A stretch of 5,429 bases of DNA from Bacillota bacterium (lineage in GTDB: Bacteria; Bacillota; Clostridia; Christensenellales; Aristaeellaceae): contig JAEZHM010000124.1 of the NCBI GenBank assembly GCA_023416585.1, positions 1 to 5,429 of the forward strand, read 5' to 3'. The notes beneath the pieces were generated by a model. It ran no database searches. It saw nothing but the letters and a program-made list of their open reading frames with translations, and was not told the DNA's origin. Positions 1-5,337 of the stretch are shown here, one piece after another (within the stretch, counting starts at the first letter, position 1; every line of letters begins with the position of its first letter). The position numbers were made by a program, and so were the translations under genes.

Positions 1-22
1 GACTTTTCAATTTAGCGTAAGC

Positions 23-28
23 GGAGGG
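23..28 (+). promoter_or_regulatory. Ribosome binding site of murE
   Basis: GGAGGG lies seven bases before the ATG at 36, a near-consensus Shine-Dalgarno sequence at good spacing. An in-frame TAA at 18-20 rules out any longer murE start within the window. The bases before it could hold the last codons of an upstream gene: TAG at 13-15 closes frame 1 and TAA at 18-20 closes frame 3. Too little is present to say which, if either, is real. Confidence 0.8.
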
Positions 29-35
29 ACACAAG

Positions 36-1496
36 ATGATCTTGGAAGCATTGCTTGCCGATTTGCCCTACTTGCTGGATACCCGGGGCGACATGTCGGT
101 GGATATCGCCCGGATCACCGCCAACAGTCGGGAGAAGGTGGGAAAAGGGCTGTTCTTCTGCATTGCCGGTGCACACTTTGATGCCCATCAGTTTGCGCCG
201 CAGGCCATATCCAACGGCTGTGCGGCGCTGGTGGTGGAAAGGTTTCTGCCCGATGTTTCCGTGCCGCAGGTTCTGGTGTCCAATGGCCGGGCGGCCATGG
301 CCCGTATGGCGGCTGCTTTTTACGGCCATCCTGCCAGGCAGATGAAATTGGTGGGTGTTACGGGCACCAAGGGAAAGACAACCACCAGCTATCTTTTGAA
401 ATCCATCATGGAACAGGCGGGTTACAGCTGCGGCTTGATCGGCACCACGGGCAACATGATCGGAAGTCAGAAATTGAAAAGTGATCTGACCACCCCCGAT
501 CCCATCGACCTGCAATCAACGCTTCGGCAGATGGCGGATGCGGGGGTACAAGTTGTGAGTATGGAAGTTTCTGCCAATGCCATGGACATGCATAGGCTGG
601 ATGGGCTGATGTTTGAGGCGGCGTGCTACACAAATCTTTCGCAGGATCATCTGGACTATTTCCATACCATGGAACGTTATTTTGAAGCCAAGAAGCAGCT
701 TTTTACTTCCGGCATGGTGCACAATGCTTCCTTCAACGCGGACGAGGATACCACCCCCGGCATTCTCAAGGACCTTAAAATCCCTTATATCACCTACGGC
801 ATCTGCGCCAGCGCGGACCTGTATGCCAGGGATATTGAGATCAGCGAGGAAGGCGTTCGTTTTGACCTGAAGCTTCGGGATATGCACAACATCACCATCA
901 ACCTGAAAATGACGGGGATGTTCAATGTTTACAACGCCATCGCCGCGGCCTCCCTGGCAATGATCCTGGGGGTGACCGGAGAGGATATCAAGCTGGGTCT
1001 GGAAAGCGTGAAGGCAGTACCAGGCCGGATTGAAATGCTGCCCACCAACACGCCCTACAAGGTGATTCTGGATTATTCCCATTCACCGGACGCATTGGAA
1101 AATATACTGAGCACAGTCCGGGAATTTGCCAGAAAGCGTGTAATCGTGGTATTCGGCTGCGGCGGCGACCGGGATCACGGAAAGCGGCCCATCATGGGCG
1201 AAATCGGCGGGCGGCTGGCGGACTACTCCATTCTCACCAGCGATAATCCCAGGACCGAGGACCCCTACGCCATCCTTAACTCTGTGGAGGAAGGAATCAA
1301 ACGCACAAAAGGTAAGTATACAGTGATTGAAAACCGTCGTGACGCCATACGGCATGCCCTCACGATCGGTCGGGAAGGCGATATTATCATCCTGGCCGGG
1401 AAGGGTCATGAAACTTATCAGGAGATCATGGGGGTCAAGCGGCCCTTTGATGAAAAAGTAGTGGTGGCGGAGTTGTTGGAGGAAATGCAGAATTAA
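36..1496 (+). CDS. murE: UDP-MurNAc-tripeptide ligase MurE, meso-DAP-adding
   Basis: Cytoplasmic ATP-dependent ligase that adds the third stem-peptide residue to UDP-MurNAc-L-Ala-D-Glu. The 486 residues match the usual family length. Visible parts in order: an N-terminal UDP-binding domain (about 1-100, with NSREKVGKGLFF and the GAHFDAHQF segment), a central ATPase domain with P-loop GTKGKTTT (110-117), TTPDP (152-156), DHLDYF (204-209) and the lysine that is carbamylated in the family (K219 in YFEAKKQLF), then a C-terminal domain with GGDRDHGKRP (376-385), DNPR (403-406) and GKGHE (455-459). DNPR is the established signature for meso-DAP selection; lysine-adding enzymes carry a different motif. 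By alignment from memory, G455 and E459 match DAP-contacting residues of the E. coli enzyme. One oddity is EVSANAM (177-183) where EVSSHAL is usual. Start: ATG 36 with a good ribosome site and an in-frame stop just upstream. It is first in a run of same-strand cell-wall genes; mraY follows after 35 bases. Confidence 0.97.
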   Translation: MILEALLADLPYLLDTRGDMSVDIARITANSREKVGKGLFFCIAGAHFDAHQFAPQAISNGCAALVVERFLPDVSVPQVLVSNGRAAMARMAAAFYGHPARQMKLVGVTGTKGKTTTSYLLKSIMEQAGYSCGLIGTTGNMIGSQKLKSDLTTPDPIDLQSTLRQMADAGVQVVSMEVSANAMDMHRLDGLMFEAACYTNLSQDHLDYFHTMERYFEAKKQLFTSGMVHNASFNADEDTTPGILKDLKIPYITYGICASADLYARDIEISEEGVRFDLKLRDMHNITINLKMTGMFNVYNAIAAASLAMILGVTGEDIKLGLESVKAVPGRIEMLPTNTPYKVILDYSHSPDALENILSTVREFARKRVIVVFGCGGDRDHGKRPIMGEIGGRLADYSILTSDNPRTEDPYAILNSVEEGIKRTKGKYTVIENRRDAIRHALTIGREGDIIILAGKGHETYQEIMGVKRPFDEKVVVAELLEEMQN

Positions 1497-1518
1497 CCGC
1501 CGCTTTATGCGAGAACAC

Positions 1519-1525
1519 AAGGAGG
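1519..1525 (+). promoter_or_regulatory. Ribosome binding site of mraY
   Basis: AAGGAGG is a full consensus Shine-Dalgarno sequence six bases before the ATG at 1532. It decides that start over the second in-frame ATG at codon 4 (1541). It lies in the 35-base murE-mraY gap, which shows no terminator-like hairpin with a T-run. Confidence 0.85.
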
Positions 1526-1531
1526 AATTGC

Positions 1532-2557
1532 ATGCAAAGGATGATCCTGGCGCTTTTGGCCGCCTTTGCGCTACTGCTGGTATTGGTACCCAGAGTACTG
1601 CCGCTTTTACGCAAGCTGAATTTCGGGCAGACGATTTATGAACTGGGGCCGCAGTCCCACAAAACAAAACAGGGAACGCCGATTATGGGCGGGCTCGTGA
1701 TTGCGTTTGCCACCGTTGCTTCTGCGCTCGCACTGCATCAGGGGCAATGGTATGGTATCTGGGATTTTACCTTGGCATCCTGCGTCCTGGCCATAGGCAG
1801 TATGCTCATTGGCTTTGCGGACGACTACGTCAAGGTGGTCAAAAAGCGCAGCCTGGGTTTGACAGGTTGGCAGAAGATTGCTGGACAGGTGATATTGGCA
1901 GCAGGTTTTTCGGTGTATTGCTATTTCCATCCGCAGGTGGGAAGTAAAATATGGGTTCCCTTTTTTAACGTGGAATGGAATTTGGGGATATACTATATTC
2001 CCTTGATGACGCTGGTCGTAATATTCATGGTCAACAGCGCTAATTTGCAGGATGGCATGGATGGTCTGTTGTCTACAGTGACAGTGATTGGCAGCGCGGC
2101 ATGGGGCTTGATTGCTATTTTTCTCTTGCCTGCGGCAGTTTTAATTGGCAGCTCTTCATATGGCGACAGCCTTTATAACATCGGCATTTTCGCATTGGCA
2201 CTTACAGGTTCCTGTATGGGCTTTTTACGTTTCAACCGCTATCCTGCCATGGTTTTTATGGGCGATACGGGGTCAATGTTCATTGGCGGAGCAACAGTGG
2301 CCATGGCGATGCTTATGCGTCAACCATTGATGCTGCTTTTGGTCGCATTTACGATGGTCATGTCCTCCGTGTCGGTGATTATGCAACGTATTTATTTCAA
2401 ACTCACGCATGGGAAACGCATTTTCAAAATGTCGCCCATCCATCATCACTTTGAGCTGAGCGGCTATTCGGAAACGCAGGTGGTGGCGTTGTACGCCATT
2501 GTAACCGGTATTTTGTCCCTGGTGGCACTCCTATCCATGGATATATCCGGCATATAA
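1532..2557 (+). CDS. mraY: Phospho-MurNAc-pentapeptide transferase MraY
   Basis: Integral membrane enzyme that transfers phospho-MurNAc-pentapeptide from UDP to undecaprenyl phosphate, giving lipid I on the cytoplasmic face. The 341 residues are a normal length, with about ten hydrophobic segments (roughly 3-27, 51-69, 79-96, 115-133, 150-168, 181-204, 214-231, 247-262, 266-288, 315-336). Family motifs are clear: GPQSHKTKQGTPIMGG (39-54), the acidic pair in ADDY (D97, D98), NLQDGMDGL (171-179), the active-site aspartate in FMGDTGS (D245), and SPIHHHFELSG (301-311) with the triple histidine 304-306. Divergent points, compared from memory: NLQDG where NLTDG is usual, PAMVFMGD where PAKVFMGD is usual, and SSVSVI (278-283) where a glutamate normally precedes the SVI block. 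The catalytic aspartates and histidines are intact, so the protein should be active. The usual neighbour murF does not separate it from murE, as in Bacillus. A WecA/TagO-type transferase is excluded by the HHH loop and the context. Confidence 0.97.
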   Translation: MQRMILALLAAFALLLVLVPRVLPLLRKLNFGQTIYELGPQSHKTKQGTPIMGGLVIAFATVASALALHQGQWYGIWDFTLASCVLAIGSMLIGFADDYVKVVKKRSLGLTGWQKIAGQVILAAGFSVYCYFHPQVGSKIWVPFFNVEWNLGIYYIPLMTLVVIFMVNSANLQDGMDGLLSTVTVIGSAAWGLIAIFLLPAAVLIGSSSYGDSLYNIGIFALALTGSCMGFLRFNRYPAMVFMGDTGSMFIGGATVAMAMLMRQPLMLLLVAFTMVMSSVSVIMQRIYFKLTHGKRIFKMSPIHHHFELSGYSETQVVALYAIVTGILSLVALLSMDISGI

Positions 2558-2567
2558 TTATTTCAAA

Positions 2568-2586
2568 AAAGCGCCTATCCGGCTTT
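2568..2586 (+). repeat. Small inverted repeat in the mraY-murD gap
   Basis: AAAGC (2568-2572) can pair with GCTTT (2582-2586) around a nine-base interval; an alternative pairing uses GCC (2573-2575) with GGC (2581-2583). It ends right at the murD ribosome site and is not followed by a T-run, so it is not a standard terminator. With only five pairs it may be chance. Confidence 0.25.
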
Positions 2587-2593
2587 AAGGGGG
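2587..2593 (+). promoter_or_regulatory. Ribosome binding site that fixes the TTG start of murD
   Basis: AAGGGGG, one mismatch from consensus, sits seven bases before the TTG at 2601. An in-frame TAA at 2586-2588 overlaps it, so no longer start is possible. The next in-frame ATG is codon 9 and would remove part of the first beta strand. These points together support TTG as the start. Confidence 0.75.
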
Positions 2594-2600
2594 TATTTGC

Positions 2601-3962
2601 TTGAACTGGGAGCACAAAAATGTAATGGTGGTAGGCATGGCCCGCAGCGGTGTTGCTGCTGCGCAATTATTGGTAAAACATGGTGCCACTCCCTTTTTGG
2701 TGGATCAAAAGAAACGGGAAGAACTGCGCATCTCTCTGGACGAGCTGGATACGCTCCCGGTGAAATGGCATCTGGGGGAAGAACCCGAAACTCTGTTTAG
2801 CCAAGTGGATGCCATTGTGATAAGCCCCGGCGTGCCCATCCAAACACCCTTCGTTGTCAAGGCCCGGGAAAAGGGCTTGCCTGTGATAGCGGAACTGGAA
2901 CTGGGCTATCAGCTGGCCGAAGGCACGGTGGTCGCTGTCTCCGGCACCAACGGCAAAACCACCACGGTTTCATTGTTGGGAGAAATTTTCAAAAACGCAG
3001 GAAAGCTTACGTTTGTGGCAGGCAATATCGGTTACCCTATGTGTCTTGCAGCCATGGAAAGCCGCCGGGAAGACGTGATCGTGGCTGAAGTTTCCAGCTT
3101 TCAGCTGGAGAGCATCGATACCTTCCATCCCAAGGTCGGTGCACTGCTTAACATCACAGAGGACCATCTGAACCGTCACGGCTCCATGCAGGAATACATA
3201 CGCATGAAAGCCCGTCTGTTTGAAAATCAAAACAGCCAGGATGTGGCTGTGCTGAATTTTGACGATCCCATATTGCAGGAGATGGCGGGACAGCTCACGA
3301 GCCGGGTGGCCTGGTTCTCCAGGACGCAGGCTGTGCCGCTGGGCGCCTTTGTGGAAAACGGAAAAATCGTTTGCGCCTGGGGCGGGGAGACAAGATCCGT
3401 TTGTGACGTGGATGCCGTATATATCCCTGGCCCCCATAACCTGGAAAACGCGCTGGCTGCCACTGCTGTGGCTGTGGCCATGGGCGTGCCGGCGCCTGTG
3501 ATACGCCATTCTCTTAGAACGTTTCAAGGCGTGGAGCACCGCATAGAGCGTACCAGGGAACTTCATGGCGTGGTTTATTATAACGACAGCAAGGGCACCA
3601 ATGTGGATTCCACCATCAAGGCTGTACAGACCATGAAGGCGCCTACCGTCATCATGCTGGGCGGGTATGACAAGCATACTGATTTTTCACCCCTGGCAAA
3701 GGAAATAGTGGCTTCACCTTATATGACCCATGCGGTTTTACTGGGCCAGACGGCGGGGCAGATCGAAAAGACACTGCTTGACGCGGGCTTTGACCGCATC
3801 ACCCATGCAACTACCCTCAAGGATGCCATTGACAAAGCACGTGCCCATGCCGTTTCTGGAGGCAATGTGCTCTTTTCCCCGGCCTGCGCCAGCTTTGACA
3901 TGTTCACGGATTATGAGCAGCGGGGCCGCATCTTCAAGGAAATAGTGAACGCACTGGTGTAA
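2601..3962 (+). CDS. murD: UDP-MurNAc-L-alanine:D-glutamate ligase MurD
   Basis: Cytoplasmic ATP-dependent ligase that adds D-glutamate to UDP-MurNAc-L-Ala, the step just before MurE. The 453 residues fit the family. Domain 1 (about 1-105) starts with the Rossmann-type strand and turn VMVVGMARSGVAA (8-20) and contains ISPGVP (74-79). The ATPase domain has P-loop GTNGKTTT (115-122), EVSSFQLE (163-170), TEDHLNRHG (186-194) with the metal-linked histidine H189, and K203, the likely carbamylated lysine. Further on are GPHNLEN (277-283), HRIE (313-316), NDSKGTN (328-334) and the C-terminal SPACASFDMF (426-435), whose S431 corresponds to a D-glutamate contact in E. coli MurD. The Phe that also lines that site appears here as Y438, a mild change. 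Translation begins at TTG, which may lower expression relative to its neighbours. The gene follows mraY by 43 bases and is followed by the 130-base repeat-rich leader of ftsW. MurC and MurF are excluded by the EVSSFQLE and ACASFD wording. Confidence 0.97.
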   Translation: MNWEHKNVMVVGMARSGVAAAQLLVKHGATPFLVDQKKREELRISLDELDTLPVKWHLGEEPETLFSQVDAIVISPGVPIQTPFVVKAREKGLPVIAELELGYQLAEGTVVAVSGTNGKTTTVSLLGEIFKNAGKLTFVAGNIGYPMCLAAMESRREDVIVAEVSSFQLESIDTFHPKVGALLNITEDHLNRHGSMQEYIRMKARLFENQNSQDVAVLNFDDPILQEMAGQLTSRVAWFSRTQAVPLGAFVENGKIVCAWGGETRSVCDVDAVYIPGPHNLENALAATAVAVAMGVPAPVIRHSLRTFQGVEHRIERTRELHGVVYYNDSKGTNVDSTIKAVQTMKAPTVIMLGGYDKHTDFSPLAKEIVASPYMTHAVLLGQTAGQIEKTLLDAGFDRITHATTLKDAIDKARAHAVSGGNVLFSPACASFDMFTDYEQRGRIFKEIVNALV

Positions 3963-3994
3963 GGTGTAAAGGAAATTCGCGTCTTCGGACACAA

Positions 3995-4013
3995 AGGGCG
4001 TTCCTAACGCCCT
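3995..4013 (+). repeat. Perfect 8-bp stem-loop in the murD-ftsW gap
   Basis: AGGGCGTT (3995-4002) and AACGCCCT (4006-4013) are exact reverse complements around a three-base loop, CCT. It begins 32 bases after the murD stop. The next bases are GGACCTT with no T-run, so it is not a classic intrinsic terminator. It could stabilise the murD 3' end, mark an mRNA processing point or weakly attenuate transcription; none of these is shown by the sequence. A smaller cTTCGg hairpin (GTC/GAC, 3981-3990) stands just before it. Confidence 0.6.
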
Positions 4014-4068
4014 GGACCTTCGGAATATATGCTCCCTCCCTCCCCCGAGGGACCTTGCGGGCGGAATA
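4014..4068 (+). repeat. Imperfect direct repeat GGACCTT...CGGAATA
   Basis: Positions 4014-4027 read GGACCTT directly joined to CGGAATA. Positions 4050-4068 read GGACCTT, then a five-base GCGGG insert, then CGGAATA. The 14 matching bases occur twice in a 55-base stretch, with the C-rich hairpin between them. It may be a local duplication or part of a folded leader. No coding potential was seen in this gap. Confidence 0.4.
4037..4052 (+). repeat. C-rich 6-bp stem-loop upstream of ftsW
   Basis: TCCCTC (4037-4042) pairs exactly with GAGGGA (4047-4052) around a CCCC loop; a second register can use TCCCTC at 4033-4038. It sits in the run of C and T from 4032 to 4046. A third weak hairpin follows, GCGG (4061-4064) with CCGC (4072-4075) around a seven-base A-rich loop. 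No T-run follows either one. Confidence 0.45.
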
Positions 4069-4078
4069 AAACCGCTGG

Positions 4079-4089
4079 AAAGGTAAGGA
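4079..4089 (+). promoter_or_regulatory. Ribosome binding region of ftsW
   Basis: Two purine runs precede the ATG at 4093. AAAGG (4079-4083) is well spaced but weak, and AAGGA (4085-4089) is a better match but only three bases from the start. An in-frame TAA at 4084-4086 excludes a longer reading. This is the least consensus-like ribosome site in the window; the second in-frame ATG (codon 8, 4114) has no better one. Confidence 0.55.
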
Positions 4090-4092
4090 AGC

Positions 4093-5250
4093 ATGACCGA
4101 CTTAAGAGCCACAATGAAGGCGGATAAAAAAACGCCGCTTATTCAAAGGCAGCGCGGCGTAGACGGCGCCATGGTGGTGACGCTGATGCTTTTGCTGATG
4201 GCGGGGCTACTTACATTGTTCAGCGCCACCTATTATATTGCCCAGGACAGAGGCGATGCGTTGGGAGAGGTCAAGCAGCAGCTCATTGGTATCGGGGTGG
4301 GGCTTGTGGCCTTGATCGTAACTTCCCGGGTGCCTTATACATTTTGGAAAAAGCCCTGGGTGATACTGACAGGGCTAGGTGCAAGCGCAGTGCTGCTGGT
4401 ATTTGTGCTGATCCCCGGCATAGGCGTATACCTGAACGGGTCAAGGCGGTGGCTGAACATTGCGGGAATGAGCCTTCAGCCATCGGAGCTGTGCAAGTTC
4501 GCGGTTGTTGCCTTTCTGGCCACCGCGCTTTCCAACAGCGGAGACAGCGTGCGTTTCCTGTTCAAAGGCATTGTGCCGCTGATGGTGATCCCCGCTTTCT
4601 TTTTCCTGCTGATTCTGGAGCAGCCCAACCTCTCCACGGCCATGTCCATCCTTATGGTCAGCGGCGTGATGATATTGATGGCAGGCGCCAAATGGAAACA
4701 CCTGAGCCTGATGGGGATACTGGGCGTGGCCGCAGGCTTGTTCTATGCATGGAGCGAGCCTTACCGAAGGGAGAGGCTTTTGTCCTTCCGCGATCCCTTT
4801 GCCAAAATGAGCGACGAAGGCTATCAATTGGCGCAGTCGTTGATTGCCTTTGGTTCCGGTGGTCTGTTCGGCATGGGGCTTGGCAGGGGCAGGCAAAAGT
4901 ACGCCTACCTGCCTTACCCGGAAAGCGATTTTATCTTCGCTATAGTGGGGGAGGACTTCGGGCTGTTTGGATGCCTAGTGGTCATCACGCTATTTGTGGT
5001 CTTCATGTTTGTAGGCATGCGCATTGCCGTAACATGCAAAGATAAGTTCGGGTGCCTTCTTGCGGCAGGAATTACTTCCATGATTGCCATCCAGGCGTTT
5101 TTGAACATGGGGGTGGTTGTGGGGCTGCTGCCTACCACCGGACTGCCGCTGCCATTCTTCAGTAAGGGGGGTACATCCATCTCCATCATGATGGCGGCTG
5201 TGGGCATTGTACTGAATATCAGCCGAAGCGGCGAACGCAACCTCCGGTAA
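4093..5250 (+). CDS. ftsW: SEDS peptidoglycan glycosyltransferase FtsW/SpoVE
   Basis: Polytopic membrane glycan polymerase that joins lipid II into strands at the division septum, working with a class B penicillin-binding protein. The 385 residues carry a hydrophilic cytoplasmic N-terminus (about 1-25) and roughly ten membrane segments (near 27-48, 61-78, 88-108, 134-148, 156-175, 183-198, 204-220, 282-307, 319-343, 362-378). SEDS landmarks: NGSRRWL (115-121) with the conserved tryptophan W120, SLQPSELCK (127-135), EQPNLSTA (176-183), the large loop with GLGRGRQKY (262-270) and PYPESDFIF (274-282), whose D279 matches the catalytic aspartate, then PTTGLPLPFFSKGGTS (347-362). Tyr is usual where K358 stands in that last motif. 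The dcw position favours FtsW or its sporulation paralogue SpoVE over RodA; sequence alone cannot separate FtsW from SpoVE. murG, the usual next gene, is absent and murA follows after 87 bases. The 130-base leader with hairpins suggests its translation may be separately controlled. Confidence 0.94.
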   Translation: MTDLRATMKADKKTPLIQRQRGVDGAMVVTLMLLLMAGLLTLFSATYYIAQDRGDALGEVKQQLIGIGVGLVALIVTSRVPYTFWKKPWVILTGLGASAVLLVFVLIPGIGVYLNGSRRWLNIAGMSLQPSELCKFAVVAFLATALSNSGDSVRFLFKGIVPLMVIPAFFFLLILEQPNLSTAMSILMVSGVMILMAGAKWKHLSLMGILGVAAGLFYAWSEPYRRERLLSFRDPFAKMSDEGYQLAQSLIAFGSGGLFGMGLGRGRQKYAYLPYPESDFIFAIVGEDFGLFGCLVVITLFVVFMFVGMRIAVTCKDKFGCLLAAGITSMIAIQAFLNMGVVVGLLPTTGLPLPFFSKGGTSISIMMAAVGIVLNISRSGERNLR

Positions 5251-5285
5251 TCCTACATCCCCAATTTTCAGCTGCCTCACCAAAT

Positions 5286-5317
5286 TTTCCCGCATGCATA
5301 GAATGAAGCACGGGAAA
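5286..5317 (+). repeat. 7-bp inverted repeat before murA
   Basis: TTTCCCG (5286-5292) and CGGGAAA (5311-5317) are exact reverse complements separated by 18 bases. The second arm ends seven bases before the murA ribosome site. No T-run follows, so a terminator is unlikely. The interval also holds TAGAAT (5299-5304), similar to a -10 box, but the -35 position (5276-5281) matches poorly. An operator, an mRNA hairpin or chance are all possible. Confidence 0.35.
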
Positions 5318-5324
5318 TAACGGT

Positions 5325-5331
5325 GGAGGTG
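5325..5331 (+). promoter_or_regulatory. Ribosome binding site of murA
   Basis: GGAGGTG is a consensus Shine-Dalgarno sequence six bases before the ATG at 5338. It supports that start even though little of the gene is present. Confidence 0.85.
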
Positions 5332-5337
5332 AAACAC

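Noticed and set aside
1..20. Tail of an upstream cell-wall gene such as spoVD or another pbp
   Set aside because: Stops exist in two frames, but four or five codons are too few to identify any protein.
516..1082. 188-codon - strand frame opposite murE
   Set aside because: Antisense to a clearly real gene, no family motif seen, no convincing start signal.
2970..3677. Long open frame on the - strand (235 codons) opposite murD
   Set aside because: It lies fully inside murD, shows no recognisable motif and is rich in His, Ser and Arg as expected for an antisense shadow of a GC-moderate gene.
4003..4031. Promoter with TATATG as -10 in the murD-ftsW gap
   Set aside because: The -10 matches four of six, and the bases 17 upstream (CCTAAC) do not resemble a -35.
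3995..4076. Intrinsic terminator after murD
   Set aside because: The stems are real, but none is followed by a run of T, and same-strand pathway genes continue.
4050..4076. T-box or other known riboswitch before ftsW, prompted by the GCGGGCGG...ACCGCT stretch
   Set aside because: The conserved T-box antiterminator sequence is not matched, the gap is too short for a stem I plus terminator, and the downstream gene is not an amino acid gene.
4344..5045. 233-codon + strand frame inside ftsW in another phase
   Set aside because: The translation is Arg/Gly-rich without motifs, while the overlapping frame carries every SEDS landmark.
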